Shown: positions 10,865-23,008, numbered from the stretch's first letter. The stretch: DNA of 64,000 bases from Capronia americana (GCA_016110215.1 JADWQD010000002.1:1426001-1490000); one strand, 5' to 3'. Numbers and translations are program-made. Notes: generated by a model from the sequence alone, not told the origin.

Positions 10865-13800
10865 CGTAATACTAACGGTGAGGCTATGGAGCTGCGCGAA
10901 TGAATGCGTGCATCCAGTTCACAAGCTGGGAGAGGGGTTCTGGAATGATCGCACAAATTATTTCCCACAGTGTCACAGACTATACCAAAGCCGGGGGCGC
11001 ACCTGCATTCTTCGACCAGATGCGGATGATGCACGAGGGAGAACTTCGACCTTGATCGTCTTCTTTTTCATGTTGTCCGGAAGCGCGATGGGAATGTCCC
11101 CAAGACGAATGTAATCTGCGAGTCAGGTATGCGCAGGCTCCCTCCTTTTGCCGTCGTCAACAACCGAGGGCTCGGTCTCGACTCGCTGACCAGGTCTCTC
11201 CGAGATCTTTGACGGGAGGAGCTCAACCAATTCGGGCGCGCGAACAGTCTGCTGACGCTCGGTCAAACAGGTCTGTGCCAAGTTGTGTGTCGTACTCGTA
11301 ATGATGTCAAAGGCATCGCGTCTGGGGCGATAGGAATTACTCTCCTCTAGGAGGATGGCTGCAAGCATGCCGCTGGTGATTGGGGACCTTTGACACCATC
11401 ACCGACGGTCAAAAAACACAGCGGACCTGCATGTAGAATGGCTGTGTCGAATCGCGCTCTGGGCTTCGGAGCAATATGCAAGGTTGCCTCGTAACAGTAA
11501 AGGAGCCCGCTGTCGCATACTTGTCAACTTGCCCCTTCGGTTCATTCAGTCCTGACTCACATACCACTTGCAAGGATTGGATCTATGTCAGCTGGTCTCC
11601 CCCACAACGCACTGTCGCATAGTCGGCGTCATGGACGGTATTGCAATTCCGAGCTCTGCGCGGAGAAACTGAGACGTTTTGGGAAAAGAAGGCAACGGGC
11701 GGAATGTGAGACTTCCCCGATGGTCTAATGTGGCTATGGCAGCACGGGAGCAGAAGCCGCAAGCTCGTTGGATGATCTGGATCTCCTTGCCAACGATTTG
11801 CTTCAGAGATCGCGGGAGGTGTGGACGATCGGATTGAAGAGCGTTGACATGCCAGAACTCTGCACGTGTCCGCTTCATACCATATCTCAGAATCAGGTTC
11901 TGGTAAGGGGAAGGAAAGACCCGGCTTGTGTTGCCTGATCTGACAAGATTTGGGAGGGTGGGAGGAGTGGGATCACGACATCGCTAGTAGCTGTGACTGG
12001 AGCCACAGCCACGAGGCCACCATAAGGAGATCTCGTCCAAGCTCTTGCCAATTCCGGTGTATCGAATCTCGGATCATGGCCGAGCGTCAAGAGCACGGTG
12101 TCGACTCGGACGTACGACAAGTTCGGCAGTTGGAGAGTCCCATACGAATGAAAAGTCAACAAAGCGAAGTGACCTGTCACACCATGCTAAACCAAGAGCG
12201 GGCCTTAGCTACCAAGCAGAATGTGGGCCGATTCTCTCTGCTGCCAGACCACGCAGACCTGTGGGGGTAACCGCCGTATGCCCTTGCCAGCCCCTTGTTC
12301 CCCGCGTAGGTGGTGGCTCCGTTGAAGGGTCGAACGGTCCAAAAGGCCCGACCACTTGCCATTAATTGGCCATGATTCAGGCGGCATGACCTTGCATGAT
12401 GGTAGTGGCAGAGGGGGGATGCTCATAGTCGTTAGCTTGAGCGAGTCCGATGTGCAGCTGAGGCACGGTGGAAGCAGGAGCCGGAGCCTATCGTAGTGGA
12501 CGGGGCACGTCGCTGCCTATGCCGAGACAACCCAGCATCATGAGAGGCTGGCCGCCCGATAAATCAATCTAGCGTGGCTGCTTCCCTTAGGCGTTGTCGC
12601 CACGGTCGAACACGAAGAACGTGAGACGGGCCCGGCAGCCATACCAAACGTCACGAAGCAACCTTCCACAACCGGCCACCTCCGAGGAATGAAAGAGTAA
12701 GATTGGCGAAGTAGTAGGGAGAGGTTCCAGTACCATGGTTGTTCGAGTCGCAACTGGAGTTGGAGCGGACCATATATCAGATTCGTCGGCCGAGGGATAG
12801 TAGACAGACTGCCGCTAAAGGGCAAACTTAGCAGGAGAAGTGAGAAGATGTGCGCTCGCTAATGCGAAGATCAGCAACATTTCGTCGTGGTAGCCAATCG
12901 AAGCACGACTTCCGAAATTCGGCATCCACGAGCCTCCTTGATATGTTTTGGTGAGGCAGTAAGGGTACGAGGTCCCATTATGAAGGCGGTAATGTCTGAA
13001 TGGAGAAGCTATGAGACTCTGTGGATCTTCCGTAAAAGCACGAGCCAGACGTTACGAGCAAAAGTGCCGGTTCTGTGACCTGGTCCTGGACTATGTTGGC
13101 AGCGTCGGAGGCCAGTCCAGGACCGCAGCAGCTGTCGCCACGGTGAGAGAAGGAGACACGCCCAAACGCCTCACTGTGCGACGTGCCTTGTGGGAATCTG
13201 AGCAATCTCCTCTCGATGAGACCTGCACTGCCTCCGTGCAGGGTCGAATGCATTCGTACCCAACCCCATGGTAACCAATAACGAGGCTGAGGTTCCCCTC
13301 TTTTGATCCCTCACATGCGCTCACAGCACGAAACTCCCCAAAGCCGGGGTGTTCCAGCAGAGAACAACTGCTGGGTTCTGAGAACAGAGTCAGGAAGAAC
13401 GCAAGCTGCAAAAGCTAGTAGCCCAGCATCGGAGAGTATGAAGTACATAGCGTGACCATGGCCGTCAAACTCGGCTGGGATAGAGCAGACGAACAGTAGG
13501 CGTGCTAATGTGGAGCTATCCACCAACCTGTTGAGGCGACCCCGGGCGCTCGTGGTTGCTTGGCCAGCAATCCTGGTGAGCCAAGGAGTTTCTAGCGCCA
13601 TTTAAGCGCGGCATTTGCTGTGTGGCGTATCGTCACCAGCTCGTGTTCGTCAAATCTGCCCACCTGAAGGTGAGGGTACCTGTGGGTGAGCTGGGTTGGT
13701 GCAGTAGTGCAACTTGTGACTTCCTATTCATGTGGGAGTACCTAATGTGTGGCGCCTCGTTGGCCAGCGAGGCCAGGAGCATGCCATGAGAACCCAATCA

Positions 13801-14733
13801 ACGGCTGCAGACAATCAACCGTTGGCGTCAAGCGGCAGACGTTCCGGATGTAGTAGTTCGAAAATCCTGCACGAGCTGGCTTTCTTCCATTGGCTCTCCC
13901 AGAGTGAACCTGGCTAACATCACCTCTAAACAGGTTCTCGACCAGGGGAGTCGCGAATTCGGCACCATAGCGCAGCCGCCTTCTGCAGTGCGCCTGGAGA
14001 CAAAGAAGATTTTGGTCCTCCCCCCTCTCGGTGTAACAGTCTCGTATTATCAGTGCAGGCCCTGGTTCCGCATCCGACACGACCTTTTCGTTGCGGCATG
14101 GCCCTCTCGACTGACTTATTGGCATACCTGTGATTGGAATTTGAATCATACGGTTGATGGAAGCCTGGCAATCTTGACATTGACTCGAGGGATGTTCCGT
14201 GACCTAACCCACCGGACGTGGGCCTAGCACTTGTGTAGATCTGCGGCGGATATCTTCGCATATCCATGCCAGTTGCTGAACTTCTCGACCCGCCCTTTTC
14301 GGCCACGAGCAACAGATCCTGAATGCGGCGGGCTCCCTGTCGACATGCACAGTCCTCATGCACGCGCCAAAATTTGAGCATCCTGCAGGACATCCTTGGC
14401 CGCTGGGATCACGCGTGGGGTGGTCCACTTGGCCCAAACATCGGCCGGCTGTGAAATGTGACGATGGTCGAGGCTGCGACTGACTCATTAGGCTTAGTGG
14501 CGGTAGACTGGGGTGTATCAATGTAGGCCTCCAGCAAGAACTTGACCAGAAGATGCTATTGGCATCTCACTGTTGTTTGACCAGACTGTCGGGTCAACCC
14601 AGGGATATTAAGGCCAGAGCTTTTGGCACGGATGGCGTCCATACCATCCATCGTGGCGATTGCTCGCGACAAAGCACACTCCATATATCTCGCTCGCTCG
14701 GTATCTTTGCGTTAGCTTGAACTTGTTGTCATC
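10865..14733. other. Gene-poor region with scattered minus-strand coding-like pieces
   Basis: About 3.9 kb without a gene I can model. Several minus-strand segments read like protein (for example about 11040-11115, 10890-10972, 11190-11370, 11600-11880 and 11900-12180), but they lie in different frames and I could not join them with consistent splice phases. They may be upstream exons of the 9993-10864 gene or relics of a decayed gene. An 11-bp perfect inverted repeat lies at 13082-13092/13114-13124. Base composition is not strongly AT-rich, so there is no obvious RIP signature. Confidence 0.35.
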
Positions 14734-15444
14734 ATGGTCAGGAGAGTCGCAATGTCTCCCGACACCTCCTCTGGGACAGTTGAGTCAGCTGGCAGTCGAC
14801 CTTTCCCCAACCCAATGCGCATTGCTTCAATCTTGAATGGTCCAGGAGAAGACAACGAGGTGGACCGGCCCAATCTCAACCCTGAAGACGACGTTATTAT
14901 GCTGCACGAAGTTATCAACATCGACGACGACACAGACGAGAGCGGATGTGACACGCCCTCCACGTCCAGGTCCTCCAGCTGTTCCGGTCAACAACAGCGG
15001 AGGAGTCGACAGCCTCGCCAACCTTGCAAGCAGTATAACCCAGAGCAAGCATACTTTATTTGGTACAACCGCACAGATCTTGGCCAAGGTTGGGACGAAG
15101 TTGAGCACAAGTTTGAGATCCAGTTTGGCGAAGCAAGGAAGAAGGGTGGGCTTCAGTGCAAATTCTATCGGGTACTCGGTATACATGGGGTAGAGAAGGT
15201 GAGGGAACAAACAAAGTCAGGGCATAAGAGGCGTGGGGATAAAGTTGGCAAATTCGGAGTGGTGCAAAGAACGGCCCATCGGTTCAGTTGGATGTAAGTC
15301 ACCTCCCATCCAGCTTGACAATGCTGACAATATCTTAGGCAGCCGATCGACCAGACAAGACCTCCGTTACCATGTTTTGCGAACCCTGGGGGCTGTGGCA
15401 ACCGAGAATGCTCGATCTGCTTATCAAGACATAAGCCGCGCTGA
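14734..15444 (+). CDS. Fungal-specific protein with SANT-like segment and C-terminal Cys motif
   Basis: Two exons, 14734-15293 and 15339-15444, joined across a 45-bp intron (GTAAGT donor, CTGAC branch, TAG acceptor), giving 221 residues. The N-terminus carries PMRIASILNGP, a motif I associate with a family of uncharacterised Pezizomycotina nuclear proteins. An acidic stretch (about 50-75) and an Arg/Gln-rich basic patch follow. The segment starting YNPEQAYFIWYNRTDLG and running to GLQCKFYRVLG looks like a Myb/SANT-type helical domain; its continuation ends in HRFSWM. The second exon adds a Cys-rich tail (CFANPGGCGNRECSIC). Probably a nuclear regulator, but no function is established. Without splicing, the first exon would stop at 15297 and lack the Cys tail. 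Confidence 0.65.
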
Positions 15445-15657
15445 TTGAGTGCTGTATCCGCCGGTCTCCCTTGTGTCATGGGCGGCAAGTTCTGAGCGTC
15501 TGCGGTGTTCCTGAAAGGCCCATTTTGGACTTTCTATGGGTTGAATCAATGTTGTCGGTGCGGCATGTCTGGCCGGTCCTATTTCTGCGGGAGGCTTGAC
15601 CTTGTTTGTGGCCATCATGATGCTATGATCCACACACAGCTGATGAGCTACGTGTCT

Positions 15658-16971
15658 TCAGCCATATTTGTCGTCGAATTCCTCATTGTCGGACCCATAA
15701 GTGCGATATTTGTACGCATTATAACTGAACTCATCGTCGGAGGAGACTTCATCTTCTGGGTAATCATTGGCGGGGTTGTCCTCGGCTGCGTGGTGTCAGC
15801 GTATATGGATAGATTGAAGGTGCTGTAACTCACCGTTGGAGTCTTCATCATCCCAATCGGTCTCATCTTCGCTATCAACATACTTTTGCCACAAATCCTC
15901 GTCTTCCTCGTCAATAACAAGGATGCCATAACTGGATTGAAGGTTTGTGGTGGTCCCTGGATCGCCATCGTACGGCATCCGGACGTAAGTCTCATAGATG
16001 TAAGGATCCTCCCGATCGCGAGTCGTCTTGGCAACGTCTTGCAAGTCTGGGGGAGGGGGTGTAGGGCGCTCCGTAGGAGGCGCAGCCTTGACTTTGTCCT
16101 GCAACTCCGGGTCGAATTCCATTGCGAGAGCAGCAAGCTCATCTGCAAGTTGGTCAGACTCCAAGTCCCAGGTGCTAGGATGGTCTCGGATGGAAGTGCC
16201 GTTCCTTATCGTTTTGGGGCGCGCTTGGACAAATGTGTTCGTCGGACTTCGCGTGGATGCGTTTAAAATATCGAGGGTCGGCTCTTTGCCTTCCTCTGGG
16301 ATTTTGTCTCGCGAGTCTCCATCACGTGGCACTTCCAGCATTCTATCAACCGGTTCACCACGATATAGCGGATTCTGCTCATGGTCGAAGGCCGCTCCGT
16401 GTCTCTCGATGAATGTGGCGAGAGGAGGGCGAATAAGGTGTTTGGATTTCCTGATGCCACCAGCTGTGTTCGGACCCAGAACAGAGGATATGTGACGGGC
16501 GAGGTGGAAACGACGAGCCTGGCGTGCAGGTTCACTCGTCGCAGGCGTGGCCGGGGCCGATTTGCTGGTCGCAAGCGTACTGGGTGTACCTGATACCTTG
16601 TGCTTCTCTCCATCGGTGGTATCGACTTTTGCTTCGGCAGTGACCTTGGACGTCGAAGAGGTATCTTTCAAGCCCTCGAGTGAGGTCAAACGGATTGGAG
16701 GGACACCGGGAGCTGGAGGCTTTGACCACACGGCCTGCGACGCAGCCGTATCCCGCTGGGAGATGGGAATGATTGTGTCATTTCGAAGGCGCTGGAAATA
16801 GAAGTCTGTCACCCTCCGCTTCTTCTCTGTGCCATTCACATGCTCGAGGTCTGGAATGATGAATTAGCAGTCTGTTCCACCCAGGATTGGAGAGGAAGTG
16901 GTACACAGAGTTTCGACCGGTTCTTCCTGCCGTCTGCGCTTGACGCTAATGCGCTCTGGAGGAAGCGACAT
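15658..16971 (-). CDS. iwr1: RNA polymerase II nuclear import factor Iwr1
   Basis: Three exons on the minus strand: 16905-16971, 15834-16850 and 15658-15785, 403 residues. Introns are 54 bp (GTACCA donor, CTAAT branch) and 48 bp (GTGAGT donor, CTGAC branch). The first exon (MSLPPERISVKRRRQEEPVE) restores the conserved N-terminus with its basic nuclear-localisation patch and the PVETLYLE motif. The C-terminal Iwr1 domain is clear: YIYETYVRM, GILVIDEEDEDLW, DSEDETDWDDEDSN, then ANDYPEDE and a YNAYKYR tail supplied by the last exon. Iwr1 binds assembled RNA polymerase II in the cytoplasm and, through its nuclear-localisation signal and importin alpha, directs it into the nucleus. It converges with the gene ending at 15444, leaving only 213 bp between them. 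Confidence 0.9.
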
Positions 16972-17443
16972 GAGTGCTACCGTGCCAACGAGGGCAGGCC
17001 GGAGTAACTAAGTTTAATGGACTATTCTGAGGGTGGAGGGAGGTACCAGTTGAGTTCAGAGAGTTGGCATTTGCACGTGCCGGCTTAGTTTTCCGTGGAA
17101 GATCAAATGCAGATTTCCCCGCAGCAGCATGCGAAGGCAATTCACCTTCACCTCACTTTTACGTTACTGTCCCCTCGCACTACCTTTACCTTATGCACTC
17201 TTGTGTTACCTCTTCTCTCACATTATCAAACACAGGCACTATTCGGAGCTGTTTATCCCAATTAAATTGGTAGTTGTCTGGTAATGTGAGGCTAGGCATA
17301 CTTGTTCTGTGTGCTCCGTAGTATCAGTGAGGATATCGGTTCACAGTGAGGCGCTAGAGATCTACGCGCTAGGTCACCAATAAAACGACGCCAGTTTAGC
17401 CAACCGGAGCCTAACCAGGCCAGCACGCCAGCTGCGAGGCACG
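16972..17443. promoter_or_regulatory. Iwr1 upstream region
   Basis: Upstream flank of iwr1 on the minus strand and 3' flank of the degraded dehydrogenase. No gene or specific site is recognised. Confidence 0.3.
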
Positions 17444-17789
17444 TCAACTTAGATTCTCGCCAAGAACATGCTGAACTGGTTTCTGATGTTGAACGTCCGT
17501 GTCGCACGCAGGTCCAAGCCACACCTGCCCTGCATTATTGACCAACATACCCGGCTTCCCGCCCGTCTTGTCGGCAATAGCTCTTAGCATGCGCGGCGCT
17601 GTCAGCCGCGGACGTGACGTCGAGTTCCACACAGCTGATGTTCTACATTTTCGCGAGCGAGGACATTTTCGAGGCTGACCGCGCTGTGGCAAATATGTTG
17701 CATCGCTTCGTGGAGGAGAAGGCCAGGGCCGTGACATGGCTGGTGCCACCTTCGCAGCACCCTGTTATGAGCACGGAGTTGAGGGCCAT
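17444..17789 (-). pseudogene. Truncated, frameshifted short-chain dehydrogenase (Ayr1-like)
   Basis: Fragments of a classical short-chain dehydrogenase/reductase lie in different frames on the minus strand. From about 17789 one frame reads SVLITGCCEGGTSH and FATARSASKM, matching the family's N-terminal TGxxxGIG nucleotide-binding turn and following strand, but with the glycine motif altered (TGCCEGGTS instead of TGCSEGGIG). A second frame contains VELDVTS. A third contains GKPGMLVNNAGQ, the conserved NNAG motif. Homology stops near 17444, before the catalytic Ser-Tyr-Lys region. Fungal enzymes of this type (such as 1-acyldihydroxyacetone-phosphate reductase Ayr1) are about 280-300 residues, so less than half remains. 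Loss of frame, damaged cofactor motif and missing active site indicate a dead copy. Confidence 0.75.
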
Positions 17790-17986
17790 GGTTTGGGCCG
17801 GAATAGAGGCAGGAGGAAAGGGGTAGACAACTGTGGCATAGTACAGCACAATTAATACTGTTTATTCGTTCGTTAGCCCTTCCTCGTCGGGTGAGTGGTC
17901 ATTCTATGTACAATCGTAGGGCCAGGGCAGACATCCTAATCACTTTACCGCACTGCACATATACCTTTCATCCGTCACAATCACAA

Positions 17987-20214
17987 TCACACGTCAATCC
18001 ACCGGGCCATCCACTTCTCCACCACAGCCTTGGCCTCGTCCACGAGCCCCAGCTCAAGCAACACCTGCGTCGCGGCGCGGACGCCACTCTCCAATGCACT
18101 GGCGATCCAGGAGGCCGTGTAGGATGTCCCCTCGCCGCTCATCACGATGCCCTTTTCCGTCTTGAAGAAGGCGGGGATGAATGCCTTGCGCATGCCGATG
18201 TCAGGGGTCGCCCAGGAGATGGTCTCGTATTGATCGAGGACCCAACAGCGGCGGTTGTAGTTGCCAGCTAGAATGCGAAGCATGTTAGCAATTATTTGCG
18301 CTAGAGCAAGTGATAGAGTGAAGGGGGGTGGAGAAGTCAGCATCCGTGCATGGTCTTGTCTGAACGAGGAGCCGAGACGGACGAGACGAGAACAGAAGAG
18401 AGCGGAAGGGGAAAAAAGGGCAAAAAGGCCAACGCACTGTACTGATTATACACGACTTGGCCGTGGATCTCGGCCATGGCGTCCACCACATACTGCACGT
18501 GGACGTCCTCGGGGATGGAGGGCCATCGAAGACCGGAGTCCCCACTGGTGTAGCTGGCCAGCATGACGCCGGGGCCGGTGGAGTTGATGTCGTAGCTGGG
18601 ATAGCAGATACTGCCAATGCCGGGGATGTCGGTGGTCGTGGAGCAGGACCCGTAGATCGGGTTGTCCAAGTGCTCCCAGAAGCGGGTCTTGAACTGCAAG
18701 GCGACCTTGCAGACCTGCGTGTATGGATAGCTGTCGATGGCCGTGCTGAGCAAGTCGGAGAAAGCGGGCAATCGCCACGTTCGAACCAGAGGCATCGGTA
18801 CCGTCACCACAGCAAGATCGTAGCTCGCATTCTGAAAGGTCCGGTCGAAAGGTTTGTTCTTCCATTGCAGCGTCACCCGCTGTGTCGTCTCATTATACTG
18901 CACGCGCTGGACCTTGCGGTTCATGTGAGTTATGCCGTCCACGAGGGGGTGGAAAGCGCTGGGCAATCGTGTGAGGCCGCCATCGATCGTCCGCCAGTCC
19001 GTGGCTGAAAAGTACATGGACTCGTATAGGTTGTCCCAGAAGCTCTCGGAGCCACCATCTCCGATGCCGACAAAAGTATCGTTCAGAGCGTACCCGAGGA
19101 CATTGTGCACGTATGCAAATTCGGAAAAGTCGTCTCCGCCTAGGCCATTCAAGCCCTGGTCGAGGAACGTTTTATGCGCTCGGTAGATGTTCCGAGCCAT
19201 CTGCTCGACGAAGCTGCCATTGTACAGAGCGTTGATGGCAGTGTTTACTGCGTCTAGCGCGGGGTCATCTGGCTCGCTGGACGACGGTCCCAGGAGTGAA
19301 GCGTTCGCTCTGACTTCAGACAAGGTCGGGACCTGGCCGTTAGGTTTGCGTGCTCCGTTGACGTAGTACAGACCGTTAGGCGAGCTCTGGTACCACTTGA
19401 TAAAGTCGACTGTGAAGTTGGTGTTGTTCTTGTTGAGGTTGTTGACTTCCGCGGCAAGTTGGAAGACGATGCGGTGGTCTTGGATTTGCACCGTCTCATT
19501 GGTTTCGGATGATGTGTAGGACAGTGGGAACCGCATAGGGCCCATCTCTTGGTACTGTCGGTCGCTTGGGTCGCCAAAGTATGCGGTGTGAACTCTGCCG
19601 CCAAGGCGCTGAGCGGCTTCGATCAGAGTGAGGTTGGTCATGCCAGACTGATTCAGCGCCAGCCAGGTCATCAGGCCGGCCATACCAGCGCCCACGATCG
19701 CAACTTCTTTCGACTTTGCTTCCCGGACATTGACAGCACTGATTTCCGCATCCTTCAGAAGGGCCACCCCATCAAACCAGGGACCCTCAGCGTCAATGCC
19801 ACTAGAGTTGTCCATCGCGATACTGAAGTCTTCTTGGCGCTTCTTGAGGCGCCGCCGACTGGTTTTTGCGTTTGCCGAGATTGAGACTGGGGCGCTTCTG
19901 CCGACCAAGGTTTGTCCTCCCCACGCTGACAGACAAAGCCCTGTGGGAGCATACTCAGGCACCTTCCACAGCAGCCGATCATGGTCGCACGACTTGGAAC
20001 GACCAACTAGATGATGGGCTTGCCCCGGTGTTTGAGCCTCACATGGTCCATAGGTGTAAGTCACCTCGGAAGAAATAGGCTTGTCGAAGGAGACATGGAT
20101 GTTGGCGAGGCCGGAATCAACGGTTCGCTTCAGGTGCAGGTGGACCGGAAGAGAAGCGCTGGCAGCAAGCACGCATGGCAACAGCAATGCTGTCGAAAGC
20201 ATCCGCCCGGCCAT
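17987..20214 (-). CDS. Secreted FAD-dependent L-amino acid oxidase
   Basis: Two exons, 18438-20214 and 17987-18267, separated by a 170-bp intron (GTGCGT donor, TAG acceptor), giving 685 residues, the usual size of fungal L-amino acid oxidases. An N-terminal signal peptide (hydrophobic core LLLPCVLAASA, residues 7-21) suggests secretion or vacuolar entry. The FAD dinucleotide motif VAIVGAGMAG lies at about 171-180, followed by the LIEAAQRLGGRVHT signature. The last exon carries the conserved C-terminal FAD-binding part (SGEGTSYTASWIASALESG), without which the enzyme would be incomplete. These flavoenzymes (amine oxidase superfamily) deaminate L-amino acids to keto acids, ammonia and hydrogen peroxide, for nitrogen supply or antagonism. 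Several Asn-X-Ser/Thr sites fit a secreted protein. The degraded dehydrogenase just downstream hints at a formerly larger metabolic group, but nothing else supports a cluster. Confidence 0.88.
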
Positions 20215-21321
20215 AGTGAGTCAGAAACCGAATGCGTATCTCGAGGAGCTGTTGAGCACGCCATCATACCGAGTGGCTGGCGATCACCGGTTTTTGTACA
20301 CGGAGAGCATATCTGGTCTGTCCCCCGATGGCAGCCTCCGCAGTCGACAATCCCACATTGCTGTTGAGGTTGGCTGTTGCCTGTGTTTAGTCACTCGAGA
20401 TAGTCGTCCATGTCCGAGACGAAAAAGCAATCGATGATTGGTTTAGATTAACAGGTTGCATAGGCGGAAGATATATCACCTACCTGCCACATCGAGCAAG
20501 GGAAGTGCTGCCAAGGGCCATGGCCTATTCCGCTATGAGTTCTTTTGTGCAGATCGCCTTTCGTTACCGGCACGAAGGATTTGCTGTAGCCTGGCCGGTA
20601 GCCGGAGCTCCAGGGCGACGCCAGGCCGAGCGGTGGCATATACGTCTAAGATCCAGAGAGTGTTGAGCAGGACCTTCGCCTACACGAGTGTTGTCTCTTC
20701 CATATTGCTAAAGGCTTTGGGCTATAGCGGGCGAGCACCGAATCCATGGCGTATGATAGCACGATAGCTTTTTGCAATGTTGGCAGGTCTACGGACGAGA
20801 GGCTTCCATTGACGTACGGATCAAATAAACGTGTAGCCGAATCCTTCTGGGTCTTTACCGAGCTGCGATGCGTACTCGTACTCGTACGATAAGGATGTGG
20901 AGACAGGTTTGATCGAGGACCTTGACCGCAGAGTTGTTGAGCTGTCTACTTGGCCATGTCCTGCATCTCGGCCCGCTCGGCTGAGTTACAGGCACCGCAA
21001 TGCTCGTATTGTCCAGTATGCAAGGCCCACCAAGTCAACCATAGACCAAGCACTGCAGAAGCTTTGGAAGCGACAGATTCCCTGCCGTAATTCACTTTTG
21101 TCATAATCTTCATCATTCGGCCGGGGGTATTTACGGCAATAGCTGATAATCGCTCACAAAAAATACTGCGATACAGACATGCACTGCTCGTCCTCCGAGC
21201 CAACGCCCTGCGACAAATCTTCCAGCTTCCGGCTTCCACGGCCCAGCACATTTGTGCCATGTTCGATGGCTCGACCTGCCTTAGCCTCCTGCTGTGCCAA
21301 TGTGCTGGCTCTCGAGCGTCT
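20215..21321. other. Intergenic, L-amino acid oxidase promoter side
   Basis: Between the minus-strand RAD52 (its 3' side) and L-amino acid oxidase genes. It should hold the oxidase promoter. I see no conserved ORF or named motif; a short ACTCGT direct repeat occurs near 20872-20887. Confidence 0.35.
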
Positions 21322-23008
21322 TCATCCGTTGTTGCTGCTCGGCTGACTATTCGTCGTCGCAGCTTCCCCATGCGGCGCCGCATCTGCAACGCGCTGTCTC
21401 TTTGCATCAGCCCCATCTGTCGTGGTCGCCGTGACCTGATGTTGTACATTGCTCACATCTCCTAGCGGTGTTCTTTTGGCAGCTTGCAACCCGCGCTCTA
21501 CTCCGCCAAACTCGGCCGGATTCGAGAAATGGGTTGCATTCGACTCCAGCGGCCCTCGTCTCGTAGGAGGTCGGTAGGCTGAAGTGCTTGGCCCTCGTAT
21601 GCCTGGAAATTGTCCATTTGGCCCGGGAGCGCCAACCCGCCTCAGCTGCTCAGCTTGGGGATTGACGAGGTCCCGTCTTATAGGAGTGGTGTCTACCGAC
21701 AAGTCGCGCTTCAAAGGAACGGATTTGGTGTGATTGACTCCCGAGGTCTTGCGGATCGATGGACTGTCAGCATGAGGGTTGAATCTAGGCGCAGCGGCAG
21801 GTCCGCCTGCAACCACGTTGTTGTTCCCATCTAGAATGTCAGCGGCCTTGGCTGAATAGAAACCCATAACTTGACCAGTTTGCGGGGGCGAAGATATCCG
21901 GGGGGCATTCTCCAACGCGAATCGAGAATCTACAGCCGAGGGCCTAGTGGCCGGACCAGACGGAGCTTGGGCTCGCTGGCCGGGTAGTGGTTGAGGTATG
22001 ACATTCGTCGGGGCGGGGATCTGGGGAGGTCTTGAGGTTTCAGGACGGGGAACTGGCGGCCCTGTTAACTGTGGCTTCGAAGGTGTGGTCAGATCAGCTC
22101 TAGGTTGGGCGAAGGTTCGCTCTGGAGCGGAATTAGCTGACTTGCGGGTCGTGTCCGCCGATTCTGCGGGCAAAGCGACCTCATCTGGATGGCCAGTGTT
22201 GCCTTCACTAAAGTCGATCTCCTCAAAATCCTCCAGCTCGAAGCTGTCCTCGAATTCTTGGGTTTCTTCTTTTGCGGGGACGGATAAATTCGGCCTCGCC
22301 GGCTCTGAGATGACCTCTAGTGTAGAAGCAGACGAGTTATGCCTGGCTTCTTCCGGACCTTTCTTGGGCGCAAAATCTGCGTGTCGGTGCAGCATGCTTT
22401 CGTCCCATTTGGTAGCCCCAACCTTCAGCTTTGTGACTTTTTGCAAGTAGGCCTTGTCGTAAACGCAGTTTCCCAGGACGTTGCCAAAGTTCCTGAGTGC
22501 CCTCTTCAGCGCGTCTGTAGTACCCTCTTTCTTTGCTTTCTCGAATGCCGCAGCTTTGCCCTTGCAGTTGTCAATCTGGCCGTAGCCAATATCTTCGTGG
22601 TGGGTGCCATCTTTCAACGTAACTCGCACAATTACTGATAATCCGAGGGATATCTTTCCTGTCTGGGGGTTCTCGTCGACGAAGTCGATTTGAATGTTTT
22701 GGATCGAACTACTCCAGCCATTGAAGCCAAAGACTTCGTTGGCAAGGCTGATCGCCTTCTCAGCTGCCAGATAATGTACTTTCAAGCCGCCTGGTCCTGC
22801 TCTTGACGAGATGTATTCCGGTCCAAGTTGTTTGTCAAGTCGACTTTGTAAAGTCGCGATTTCCTGGGCTGTATACTCGGTGATTCGCGGAGGTTGTTCT
22901 TCGAATGGGTTGCTTGTTGTGCTACCATTGGGCTTATGCTGGTCACCGACCCTGTTGGAAGTCAGCCGTAATTCACTTTGACGACCGAGTCAAGACCTAC
23001 GCCGGCAT
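21322..23008 (-). CDS. rad52: DNA repair and recombination protein Rad52
   Basis: Two exons: 23001-23008 (8 bp, ATGCCGGC) and 21322-22951, joined across a 49-bp intron (GTAGGT donor, CTGAC branch, CAG acceptor); 545 residues. The join yields MPAVGDQHK and then the family N-terminus, including EYTAQEIATLQSRLDKQLGP and YISSRAGPGG. The Rad52/Rad22 strand-annealing domain (about 35-205) follows, with VFGFNGWSSSIQNIQIDF, HEDIGYGQIDN and KKEGTTDALKRALRNFGNVL. The C-terminal half is Pro/Ser-rich and poorly conserved, as in fungal homologues, where it binds Rad51 and RPA. Rad52 loads Rad51 on RPA-coated single strands and anneals complementary DNA in homologous recombination. The long open frame alone begins at a TTG inside the domain, so the 8-bp exon is required. 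Confidence 0.93.

Noticed and set aside
10596..11114. 172-codon plus-strand frame
   Set aside because: It is antisense to the better-supported minus-strand exons at 10503-10693 and upstream coding-like pieces.
18457..19008. 183-codon plus-strand frame, Val/Gly/Asp-rich
   Set aside because: Antisense shadow of the L-amino acid oxidase gene.
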